This document shows positions 54,801 through 64,000 of a DNA stretch of 64,000 bases, piece by piece. Positions within the stretch are counted from its first letter, which is position 1. Each line of letters starts with the position of its first letter. This stretch comes from Euborellia annulipes (lineage: Eukaryota > Arthropoda > Insecta > Dermaptera > Anisolabididae). The stretch covers positions 22,961 to 86,960 of the forward strand of contig JAKCPI010015086.1 in the NCBI GenBank assembly GCA_023213315.1. The letters run 5' to 3'. The notes under the pieces were generated by a model that searched no databases, was not told the DNA's origin, and worked only from the letters and a program-made list of their open reading frames with translations. The position numbers and the translations under genes are program-made.

Positions 54801-57800
54801 AATACAAGTTTCGGTTTCGGCCGAAACTAAGATCGAGGCCGAATATTCGGTTTCGGCTGAAAATCTTGTTTCGGTCGGACCCTATTTTATATGTATGTGA
54901 TAGTGATTAATAACATATTAAAAATACTAGACGCAAGGCCCCGCCTCGGCGGGGCTTTCCGTCTAGCCAGGGAGCGCGCCCCTGGACCCCCTTGCTCGCC
55001 TACTTATATACATACCGGTACATACATTTTCCCTTTTCATTTTTATATGTAGAGATTATTTTAGCGGTTAATTATTCATGAACTTAAGATTTTTTGTGAA
55101 TCATATCCTTTCCGGGACTCTCCCGGTACACAGACAAAAAATTTACGCCGATATTTTAGAATTCAAAATGTAAATAAATAAAAAAAATCGTAAACATGGG
55201 TAAATATTTATATTTTGTTACCATGGCGCTATCTCTGAGGCCTGATTGGTTGTTTCACACATCGGACACCCTCTTAGCCTTTATATATAAGTATGATGAT
55301 AGCTTTTAATCTTATAAGTGCCTTAATGTCCGAACAACCTTAAGTCTGAGTTTTTATTAAGCTTTAGATCATGTATTTAAGAAATTATGAATTAATCTTA
55401 AGAATAAAGAAAATAAATTAATACAAATTCTATTTTCCTTTTCCAGCCCCTTCTGATCGAGAATTATTAATCGAAGAGATTACACATCAACTTAAAATTT
55501 TTGCTATAAGATCCGAATTAATTTCACCCAGTTTGGATTTATTAACACTTTTAACTAAAGAACATTTTAAGAGTCGAGAAAAGATTGAATCTATAGCAAA
55601 AGACTTAGTTCAGGTAAAAATCCATGTTAAAAAAAATTACCTAAACTTTTTTATTAAAATTTATTATACAATTTTAGATATGTGAAAACACTATTGAAAT
55701 GTGGATGAATTCACAAATAGAGCACTCCAATCAACCTCCTAATGAACTTTTAAAAGCATTATCTACACTCGGTGATGCAGTCCAACTTTGCAGAGGAGCT
55801 CTGAATCTTGAAAATTATATGAAACTGGATAAATGTTTCTTCCCTAATGAAGGAACTTCTAAGCCACGTAAATATTTTAATTAACTATTTAAAAAAGCGG
55901 TTTTCAACCAGGGAGGCGTCAAAACCTTGTTATTATTCTGTTAATTGTAGTTTTCAGGAATTATTTAATAATATTGACATATATATCAAAGCTGTTCAAC
56001 ATGAGGCCCTGGGAGGTCTTTAACTTTTATTAGACTTTTACTAAAATTTAAGATAGTGGAGAGGAAAAAATAAAAGATAGAGATATATGCACCTACATTA
56101 GGGTGGACCTAAATTTTTTTTTCGAATTTCAAAACGGGTGACCTTAGGCTCAATGATATCTTTGCTAAAGCAACTTTTCCATAATGAAAGTCAAAATATA
56201 GATGTTCCCTCTCTGATAAGTCACTTAGTTGCTTCGTTGATCAACAACAAATATTAAAGTTAATGATGTTATTGATGCAGTAGTTAGTGAAAACCAACAT
56301 CCTCAAACTTTTTTTGTAATTTGATATTTTTTGAAAAATTAAAATATTAATAGAAACACTTTTTTTGTATACCATATCTATATCTATTAAAACTCACTGA
56401 TAAAGTTTCATACTAAGTATTTTATAATGCGGCCCTCCAAGCCGTATTTTTTTTAAAGCGGCCTTTGAGGCACTTACAGTTGGACAGCCCTGATATATAT
56501 CAAAAAATAAAACCTGGGAAGTTAAGGTTGGGAACCGCCGATTTAAAATATTTTCTGAATCAGTCCTGACATGATCTTACAAATTTGTTTAATTTTTTAT
56601 CTCAATTTAATAACAAGTAGGAACCGACCGAATATTCGGTTTCGGTTACGGTTTCGGCCAGTTTCGGCCAAAAATCCTGGTTTCGGCCAAAAAGTAGCCG
56701 AAACTTTCGGCCGGCCTAAACCTGAGTCTGAAAAGATGGGATGAGACTCGCATGCAAAAAAAAAAGGTCAAATGATTTGCAAAAGCGGAAAAGGTGCGGT
56801 AGATATTTAGTCTCCCTAAAAGAAAGGTAAAATGATTTTCACGGGAGGGGAAAAAAATTTTTCGCAGGGCGGAAAAAATTTCAAAAAAAAAAAAAAAAAA
56901 AGTAAAATGATATGAATTTTTTTATAGGAAATACAAGTTTCGGTTTCGGCCGAAACTAAGATTAAGGCCGAATATTCGGTTTCCGTTTCGGCTGAAAATC
57001 TTGTTTCGGTCGGACCCTAATAACAAGATATCATTGATATATACAGTATTTAGAGTGTCCCGCAGACACATTCAATTTGAATATTTGTGCTGTCAGCCCA
57101 CCCCTATATAATATATATATTTCTCCTTTTTATTTTGGCCCATGATAGCCTTTGTATTTGACATACAATTTTTGAATCTTTATAAGCTTAATGCCCGTTT
57201 GCACCAACACATCTTAGATCTTAAGCTAATCTTACATCTTACAATTGAATTTGAAACGTTGACCCTCCATTTGTGTCTACATCGCATAAATAATAAAAAT
57301 AAGATAAAAAAAATATATATATATAAATAGTTGAATAGGTAAAATGCCACATTTCACTTTTTAGGTTTTGGCAACTATTTATAGGCTCAAGGCGAGCTTA
57401 AGATCTAAGATATGTTGATGCATTTGGACATATATGTGTTATGATAATATTCCCTTTTTAATAAATTAGACAAGATTATCTCATGATTCGGTAGTGTTCT
57501 CTGTTTCACTATTATTATTTTCTCTTTTGACTCTAATAATTAGGTGGCCTTTGGGCAAATCATCATGTCCAAGCAATAGCATTTATTACTCTGGGAAAAA
57601 TGTGCGTGATGAATGAGGATGTCGCAAAACGGGCTATCAGCGGTCTCGGCATGCTCCTAGGCAGTACTCGAAATCCCGCAGTCAAAATAAATTGCATGTG
57701 CGCTCTTTCGGATCTTTGTATACGGTAGGTTTATTATTTATTTTTAAAATTTTTATTTATTAATATTATTATATTTATTTTTTTTAAGATATACCACTCT

Positions 57801-59766
57801 TGTTGAGCCTTTTGTACCAACAATGGCAGCAGGATTAAAAGATAAATCACATCGTGTTCGTAAACAAACTTTAATATTACTAGTGCAATTATTTCAAGAA
57901 GATTTTCTTCGATTACGTGGATCTCTTTTTTTTACATTGTTAACAATGATTCAAGATAAATCACAAGATATTGCTGAAATGGCTAGATTTTTCTTTGCTG
58001 ACCGTCTTCTACCAAAAAATCCTCAAATTATGTTCCAAAATTTGCTTGGAGCAATGTCATTTTATAATGATTTGAAGGTAATTTATGTAAAAATATTCTC
58101 TTCATTTATCTTTATAAATAATCTAATCATTTTATTCACTTTTTTGATTTAAGGAGTATGACTTTGGCTTGGAACCTCCTTGTTCACAACCTGATATTGA
58201 AATAGAATCAGACCCACTAGAACAAGAAGAACGTCGAGCCATTTACCGTTATATGTTAGAACATATGGATGATTCATTAAAATTTAAATCTACTGTTAGA
58301 ATATGTACAAATATTTTTGGTAAGCTACATTCTTTGAAAAAAAATGAACAAATAAGAAATAGTATAAATATCAACTATCTTGGCGATGTAAAACTAACCT
58401 TTTTTGAATCTAATCTTTATTTTTAGAACGAGTATTAGACGGAAAATTACCAATTGATACGCAAGCTGGCATGTCCACGCTTAAGGATGCTCTATTCTGT
58501 TTGGGAAGCGAAGAAATTAAATTGTCCTCTTTACGTTCTAGAGGTGATGATGAAGATCCTGTTGATGACGATGAACGTGCAAATCAGATTGTAGAGAACA
58601 CAAAAAAAAATTTAATAAGTGAGGTAATATAGAACTATATAATTTTTCTAAAGAAAGCATTCCAGCACTCATTTAAAATCATATTTCAATAAAGAGCTAA
58701 AAATAATAAACAAAAATAATTTATATTTTTAATTAGTGTTTGTGGAAATAGTGGCTGGTGCACACAAAGCGGTCACGGGTTTGGAAACCCCTGCTCTAGT
58801 CATTAGAATCATTTTTTTCTATCTATTATAATTTTATTTATGTCTTTTATTTTTTTATTTTTATTTATTTAACACTTTAATTGCTATTTTCTATTCCATA
58901 TTCTATCTTTTTCAGTGTGTAAAGAAAAATACCATTGAAAATATAGTTCCTCTTATTATGGAAATGAAAAAAAAATTGGAACAAATGCGTTCACCTTTGC
59001 ATATTGATTTAATGCATTTCCTAAAAGAACTTGTTAAAGATTATAAAAATGAAGTAAGTAAATAATCATTTACTAGTAAATAAATATTTTTTAATCGATT
59101 ACCTTTATATACTTTTATATTTTATTTAATCTAATACTAACTTGCGGGATTCACTTATTGGTTATGTTTTTATTAATGAATCAATGAATTATTTATATTT
59201 CTATTAAAATAGTTAATTGATTTGAGTAGAGAAACTAGTCAGTAAGTGTAACATTTTTAGGAAATTTGTGCATATTTATGTCATTTGAAATTATAGGCCC
59301 ACTTTGAAAAAGAATAAAATTTCTTTTAAGAGCTAGGAACTTTTTTTTTTTAAATAAATTCTTAAGATAAGAATATTATGATAGAAAGTGGGTTGGACTG
59401 AAAACTATGAATGAGGGAGAAATTTTGTATTTTATACAAACTAATATTCTTCTTTTTCTTATATAATTATCATATTCCTTTAGATTTTTGAAAATTAATT
59501 TTCTATTTTTTTTTTTTTTTTTTTTTTAGATTAAAGACATTTTTGAAAATGATAAACAATTAGCAACTGAAATGTTATTTGATATTAAACGTTTTGAAGA
59601 ACAACAAAAAGAATTAGAAAAGGAAAGGGATCGAGAAGCAGCAATGAAAGAAAATGAAAGACAAAGAGAACAGGGAAAAGAAAAAAATAAAGAGAAGAAT
59701 AAAAATGAAATCCAGGCGGAAACCCAAAGTTCTAGCACCACTCAGCAACAAGAAAGAAAAAAATGA
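47591..59766 (+). CDS. NCAPD3: condensin-2 complex subunit D3 (NCAPD3), 15 exons
   Basis: HEAT-repeat subunit of condensin II, which compacts mitotic chromosomes. Exons: 47591-48501, 49083-49271, 50479-50776, 51694-51867, 52535-52711, 53713-53870, 53931-54148, 55447-55613, 55678-55867, 57544-57724, 57789-58077, 58154-58319, 58427-58623, 58916-59053, 59530-59766; 1229 residues to the literal stop (human about 1498). HEAT repeats occupy most of the chain. The Cnd1 segment is in 57544-58319 (ITLGKMCVMNEDVAKR, LCIRYTTLVEPFVP, VRKQTLILLVQLFQEDF). The C-terminal signature follows (NTIENIVPLIMEMKKKLEQ, KDYKNEIKDIFENDKQLA). All junctions keep phase. The stop at 59764 falls just after an A7 run; with one A fewer the frame continues into the repeat tail to 60886. 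Introns carry twin hAT elements and a 1-kb hAT-like element. Confidence 0.93.
49331..50409. mobile_element. 1.08-kb hAT-like non-autonomous element
   Basis: The ends CAGGGTGGCTACAGACACCTGG and GGGAAATTTC...CTCTGTAGTCACCCTG are inverse over about 13 bp. The interior is AT-rich with internal CAGGGAATT words and no transposase frame. The flanks AAATAGAT and TAGATGAT are not a clean duplication. It is in NCAPD3 intron 2. Confidence 0.6.
51130..51205 (-). mobile_element. tRNA-like SINE head
   Basis: On the minus strand, GGGCTTGGAGTAGTTGGTAG (A-box-like TGGTAGCGTGCC follows) and GGGTTCGGACCCC (B box) have tRNA spacing. No acceptor stem or full cloverleaf is convincing, so it is a SINE or tRNA relic rather than a tRNA gene. 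It abuts the foldback at 51206. Confidence 0.5.
51206..51355. repeat. foldback related to 13588-13757
   Basis: GAAGCAGAG, TTCTCTGAATGCTTTA and CAATCAGCT words are shared with the 13588 foldback. The arms pair around TTATTACGTCTCC. It is in NCAPD3 intron 3. Confidence 0.55.
52205..52310 (+). mobile_element. tRNA-derived SINE fragment
   Basis: GTGGCCTGGTGGAAAAGGTAG resembles an A box and GAGTTCGATTCTTGG a B box, 35-40 nt apart. A GGGACGATAGGACG body follows. Not a functional tRNA. The overlapping 157-residue frame (52001-52474) is a by-product. Confidence 0.5.
54498..54884. mobile_element. hAT-type MITE (twin A), perfect 8-bp target duplication
   Basis: It starts TAGGAACCGACCGAATATTC and ends GTTTCGGTCGGACCCTA, with TTTTATAT on both sides (54490-54497 and 54885-54892). 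It is full of TTTCGG/CCGAAA words in both orientations. A nearly identical copy is at 56618-57019. Confidence 0.8.
56618..57019. mobile_element. hAT-type MITE (twin B), perfect 8-bp target duplication
   Basis: Same ends as 54498-54884, with ATAACAAG on both sides (56610-56617 and 57020-57027). The two copies lie in different NCAPD3 introns about 2.1 kb apart. Each has its own target duplication, so they are separate insertions rather than a segmental duplication. Confidence 0.8.
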
Positions 59767-60886
59767 TTCTAATAAAGAAAATTCAAAACAAGAAGAAAGA
59801 ACGCAAGATGAATCTCAGAGAGAAAGTCCAGAACAAGAAGAGATAGAAAGAAGAGATAGTTCTCAAAGTCCAAAACAATCAGAAAAAGAACGAAGGAGGG
59901 ATTCTCAAAAAGAAAGCTCAAAGCAAAAAGAAAAAGAGCGAAGGAGTGATGAACGTCAAAGAGAAAGCTCAAAGCATCAAGAAAAAGAAAGAAGGAGCGA
60001 TGAACGTCAAAGAGAAAGCTCAAAGCAACAAGAAAAAGAGAGAAGGAGTGATGAACGTCAAAGGGAAAGTCCAAAGCAACAAGAAAAAGAGAGAAGAAGC
60101 GATGAACGTCAAAGAGAAAGCTCAAAGCATCATGAAAAAGAGAGAAGAAGCGATGAACGTCAAAGAGAAAGCTCAAAGCAACAAGAAAAAGAGAGAAGGA
60201 GTGATGAACGTCAAAGAGAAAGCTCAAAGCAACAAGAAAAAGAGGAGTGATGAACGTCAAAGGGAAAGTCCAAAGCAACAAGAAAAAGAGAGAAGAAGCG
60301 ATGAACGTCAAAGAGAAAGCTCAAAGCATCATGAAAAAGAGAGAAGAAGCGATGAACGTCAAAGAGAAAGCTCAAAGCAACAAGAAAAAGAGAGAAGAGA
60401 TAGTTGTCAAAGTTCGAAACAACCAGAAAAAGAACGAAGGAGAGATTCCCATAGAGAAAGTTCCAAACAACAAGACAAAGAAAGAAGAAAAGAAAATTCC
60501 CAGAATAACAGTCCAAAGCAACAAGAAAAAGAACTAAGGAATGATGTTGATGGTCAAAGAGAAAGTCCAACAAAGCAACATGAAAAAGAAAGAAGGAAAG
60601 ACAATTCACAGAATGAATTTCCAAAGCAATTAGAAAAAGGAAAATTTCTCACAAGGAGGGCTCAAGCTCAAAACAAGGGAAAGAGAGACGAAAAGATACC
60701 CAAAAAGAAAGTTCAAGACCCAAAGAGAAACATAGAAGAGAAAATCATTCTGAAATAGAATCCCCTACAAACGAAACTAATAAAGATATTGGTCGTGAAA
60801 TAAGCCCTTCATCATCATCTAGCTCCAATTCATCAATTCCACAAATTGCAAAGAAGAAATTTAGAACTAAAAGGAAAAATGATTAA
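59767..60886 (+). other. NCAPD3: frame-broken C-terminal tail of NCAPD3
   Basis: Beyond the literal stop, one peptide style (Arg/Ser/Glu/Lys/Gln-rich) runs to TAA 60884-60886 but changes frame. It reads in frame 2 from about 59760, shifts near 60241 where a repeat unit lacks 5 nt (AAAGAGGAG for AAAGAGAGAAGGAG), and shifts back near 60640. It ends in frame 2 with a Ser-run and a basic end (KKKFRTKRKND). Restoring each unit to consensus length would make a tail of about 370 residues. These may be assembly errors in a tandem repeat or true frameshifts. The literal protein ends at 59766. Confidence 0.55.
59936..60400 (+). repeat. 51-bp coding tandem repeat (SDERQRESSKQQEKERR)
   Basis: Nine units of 51 bp (17 codons) occur with KQQ, KHQ, KHH and PKQQ variants. 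Units 3-5 and 7-9 show the same variant order, so a 153-bp block was duplicated. Degenerate units flank the array (59860-59935 and 60400-60650). Purine-rich, so several frames on both strands stay open by composition. Confidence 0.85.
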
Positions 60887-60914
60887 AGTAAGAATATAAT
60901 TTACTTTTCATCTT

Positions 60915-61550
60915 TTAAGGCGCTTAGAGAGGCAAAGCTGTTCGCATGTTTTTGCGGATAAGATGGTGTTAGAGGTCTTAAAAATTTAGTCAAAAGCCAA
61001 ATTTACGAAAATAATACAAAAATTTGCCGGCAGGATGGTAGGGTTATATTTAATCTCAAGTATTTGTTTAATTTTCGTCAATCTTTTAATAATTAATTGT
61101 TTATAAATATTATTATATATTATATATCATTTATAACAGCATAAAAATATATAATAAAATAATAATATTAAAATAGGCTGATAATGCTGGCTGTTAGACT
61201 AGCCTGCCATCTTTTGCAAGAGTGGATAAATATTTGGCCGTTAATTTTTAAATAAATACCTAAATTTATTTTTTCAACTCGGTCCCATTTTATTTAATTA
61301 TTATAGGTTGGATATTAATGATTTTTACATTTTTAGAATAAAAAAAAAAATACAACTTTTTGCATTTTCTATAAATATAAAAAAATAATTTTTTTTTATT
61401 TTTTAATTAATAGAAAAAAAAAACAATCAATTATGAAAAATGCTCACGAATTTAATTCATTAAAAAAAAAAAACTGCATAAAAAATACTTTAAAATGGCT
61501 CAGTAGTTTGGGACTAATGATTCATTGTGCCCTCCTGAAGCGCCCTAAAA
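60915..61550. mobile_element. TTAA-type MITE copy downstream of NCAPD3
   Basis: TTAA followed by GGCGCTTAGAGAGGC at the left, and CCTCCTGAAGCGCCC at the right. The internal order of words is the inverse of 35472-36066 (GCATGTTTTTGCGGATAAGA, TTGGATATTAATGATTTTTA). The right TTAA is lost (CTAA). Confidence 0.6.
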
Positions 61551-62229
61551 AAAAATAAATATCGTTAACAACCCCTTCAGATAAATTTCTGATAATAGGA
61601 CATATTTTTTTTATTTTCTACATTTTCATATTGCCTTAAAACAAATTTAGATTAATTTCTTGTTTAATTTAAATATTTTTCGAATGAACATATCCCTCAC
61701 TTTATAGAAATGAAAAAAAAAAATCTTATTTTAATAAAAACTTTTTATTTTTAGGTTTTATCTACATTCAACACTGCCATCATGAATATTTATTTTATTT
61801 TAAATTATTTAATGAATATAAAGAGACTATTTTAAAATTTCATTGAATAACAAATAATTTCTTCAGTTAGATATTTTATATTGTTCTATATATAATAAAT
61901 AATATATTTTTTATTAAATATTTGTTTTTATTTATTTGAATTTTACATCGTCCATTTTTAAATATTAATATTATAATTAATCTATTTTTATAATGCAACA
62001 TAAAACTTTTTGCCCAAAGAGTATTATTTTTAATAAAAAAAAAAAAAAAAAATTTTAATCGTTATCTATTACTTTGGAAATTAATTTGTGAGAACAGCAC
62101 TCAACATCATATAAATAGAAAAAAAAATCAATATTTAAAATTACATAAAACATATATTTAGGAAAATAATTAAATTTATAAATTAACATTGAAAATTTAA
62201 TTTAAAAAGTCAAAGAATATAAACTAATT

Positions 62230-62340
62230 TCAAAACGGCGCACTTTTGATGACGTCATTCGACTGTTGGATAAAAGGGAACTAAAGAAAGTGTGTGTGTC
62301 GGTGTGTTCTCCAATGGATCGAATATTGCCTTTTTCATTT
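62230..62340. promoter_or_regulatory. possible promoter patch with a perfect CRE palindrome
   Basis: TGACGTCA lies at about 62251-62258 within a rare GC-richer patch (AACGGCGCACTTTTGATGAC, then GTGTGTGTCGGTGTG). CREB/ATF proteins bind TGACGTCA. No gene start could be linked to it on either strand. Confidence 0.25.
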
Positions 62341-63547
62341 TCTCAAATCTTTATTCACTTGTTATTTATAAATCAAAGACAGATTAATCGAAATTAACGA
62401 GATAACAGATTGTTTTCTTAAATAGCAAGATAATTATCCCTTCAAGAGGACATATCAACATAAAAATAAATCAAGGTAATCATAAACCGGCTATTTTGGG
62501 ATATTCATTTAAATATATCTTTTTATTTAATATTAATAACATATACGGGTATTATAAAAATATAAATATTAGAAATAATACAATATATTTATTTATAATC
62601 TAAAAATAAGCAATTATTTGTTCTTTAATTAATATGTCAGTGGTATATATAAATAATTGGCATTAATTCAAATAGTTGTCTTAATTGAAGAAACAAATGA
62701 TGCTCTATCTTTTTATTTATTATAAATGCGTAAATTTTAAAAATAGTAAACTGTTATTTTAAGTATCTAGAAAACAAAACAACCCCAATAGCTTATATAA
62801 TAGGTTACTCTACTTTTTCCCCTAGACCTTGGATTTACGATTATTTTTATATTTTTTGTTAAAATAAAAATTGAAATTAATTTTACGAAAAAAATATTTG
62901 TAACTTGAAACAGAATTGGCAGGTAGGAATTAGCTAGATCCATTTATAACCACCACATTTCTAACTTGTTGGCAAAATGTCTTGTTATAAGTGCAAATTG
63001 TGGTAATAAATAGAAATATTTATAGAAATAGATATGAAAAATAATAAAGAATCCTTTACATTTCTCATTTTCCATATATCCCCATTGTTAAACTCGTATA
63101 ATTTTTTTTCTTCGACAATCAAAAAATGTTTATTAACCGCAAACTTTTCTGTGATAGTCTTTTAAAAAAAATGAACAACATACATGCAAATCAACTGAGT
63201 TCTTTTAACGAGGAATGCTGCTGAGGTTCCAGTTCTACCTTGGAAGCCCACTGACCAAGCTAATCAATGGAGATAAATTAAATGTGTGTTTAAACTTGCT
63301 GTTCTTCCTCAACTACAGTAGAGTCTTGCTAATCCCACCTAAACGGACCTATGCCGAAATGCTGAAAATACTGGATTATCCGAAACATTTAATATAATGC
63401 AAAAATTTAATATTTTATTTTTTAACTTTTACAAACAACTTAGGACAATGCAGTGGCTATCATTGCATTTATATCCTCTAAACTCAAATTTCTACTAAAT
63501 TTTTAAAATAATTAAATTTGTTTTATGCTACATTGTATTTCTAAGGT

Positions 63548-63772
63548 TGAACACATACCAATTCGAGCAAAAACGTTTTCGGACAAAATGTTTTGTCCAA
63601 GAGCAAAACGTTTTACTGAAATCCAACACACAGATCATGCCTTAATTGTGTTTTGCTTCCTCGGTAAAAGCAACCCATAGAAAAGCATTGAAAAAACAGT
63701 TTTAGGCACGATTAGCCAAAACGTTTTGTCCGAAAACGTTTTTACCCACCTAAGCGTTCACAGCCTAAGAAT
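63548..63772. mobile_element. MITE copy related to 15818-16131
   Basis: CGAGCAAAAACGTTTTCGGA at the left and TTTTGTCCGAAAACGTTTTT near the right are inverse, and the interior carries the same GAAAAGCATTGAAAAAACAG words as 15818-16131. The outer end CACAGCCTAAG is a decayed GTTCAGCCTAA. Confidence 0.5.
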
Positions 63773-63910
63773 GCTTTCCGATTAGTGGTTTGTAATTTTC
63801 AAAAATATTATTTTAAAACAATATTAAAAGAGAAAAAACAAGGAGAAATAATTATTTTTATTTATTTGGAAAAAAACTTAAGAAGATGATTTAAATCCTA
63901 ATAACAAACC

Positions 63911-64000
63911 CTACTGTAATTTAAAATTTCTTTTGTAGTTTTCTTCTAGGTATTTCTCTTCTTGTATGATGGAATCGACAATTCCTAGTTTCGCCGTACA
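63911..64000 (-). CDS. last exon of an unidentified gene (partial)
   Basis: An open minus-strand frame runs in from the window edge for 29 codons (KLGIVDSIIQEEKYLEENYK and a basic end) to TAG at 63911-63913. AATAAA-type signals follow within about 70 nt (about 63852-63870, minus). The peptide looks helical and charged; the family is not recognised. It could be an open stretch by chance, but the GC content is higher than the flanks. Confidence 0.4.
   Translation of the reverse strand, partial: CTAKLGIVDSIIQEEKYLEENYKRNFKLQ

Larger units (their letters stand above)
60887..63910. other. gene-free right flank
   Basis: Between NCAPD3 and the right-edge exon. Contents: TTAA-type MITE (60915), a GC-richer patch with a CRE-like site (62230-62340), a pogo/Tigger-like end near 63316 (CAGTAGAGTCTTGCTAATCC, with GGATTATCCGAAAC at about 63373), and a 15818-family MITE (63548-63772). 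No further exon was recognised. Confidence 0.5.

Noticed and set aside
59769..60311. 180-residue minus-strand frame (and a 137-residue frame at 60211-60624) opposite the NCAPD3 tail
   Set aside because: It is the complement of a purine-rich 51-bp coding repeat, which keeps several frames open by composition. Its peptide is a monotonous Phe/Leu/Val repeat.
63215..63397. 60-residue frame
   Set aside because: It overlaps a pogo/Tigger-like terminal sequence (CAGTAGAGTCTTGCTAATCC, GGATTATCCGAAAC) and is explained by that repeat.

Overview
The window is nuclear DNA from an animal, most likely an arthropod. It is AT-rich and dense with introns (canonical GT-AG with long T-tracts), and it carries many short interspersed repeats. 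The phylum is inferred from protein families and repeat style; I cannot name the species. No rRNA, functional tRNA, CRISPR, bacterial or viral gene was seen.

Gene layout, left to right. (1) 4090-11907 (-): a 14-exon GCN5/PCAF (KAT2) histone acetyltransferase with PCAF-N, GNAT and bromodomain parts. (2) 13198-14786 (+): an unrecognised two-exon gene with a Cys/Trp/Pro/Tyr-rich and His/Gln-run segment. (3) 15685-21089 (-): a divergent tandem relative of GCN5 that keeps only the PCAF-N region, with the same intron positions and phases, and then stops. (4) 29592-45546 (+): AGTPBP1/CCP1 (Nna1), a cytosolic M14 carboxypeptidase that removes glutamate from tubulin tails, in 21 exons with two possible last exons. 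(5) 47591 to 59766 or 60886 (+): NCAPD3, the HEAT-repeat subunit of condensin II, followed by an RS/KE-rich 51-bp tandem repeat tail whose frame is broken in the sequence. (6) 63911-64000 (-): the last exon of an unidentified gene running off the right edge. These are separate housekeeping genes (chromatin acetylation, tubulin modification, chromosome condensation). The only clear relationship is the GCN5 tandem duplication.

The rest is a mosaic of short non-autonomous elements. hAT-type MITEs are common, several with perfect 8-bp target duplications (3761, 10933, 16658, 17793, 54498, 56618). There are also PIF/Harbinger-like MITEs with TTA duplications (28793, 41490), Tc1/mariner-like and TTAA-flanked MITEs, a mariner transposase remnant, SINE-like insertions, and many long foldback elements.

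The most unusual signal is in and around the foldbacks. At least ten copies of a compact structured motif have the layout of a hammerhead ribozyme: paired arm I, CUGANGA, paired arm II, GAAA, a short self-complementary ACGU-type segment, UC, and the partner of arm I. The two helices differ in sequence between copies yet stay complementary. Several foldbacks are flanked by 12-14 bp target duplications, which suggests retrotransposition. The second notable item is the PCAF-N-only paralogue of GCN5.

Exon limits were built by hand from splice sites, reading phase and remembered family sequences. They agree in phase throughout except at the frame breaks noted.
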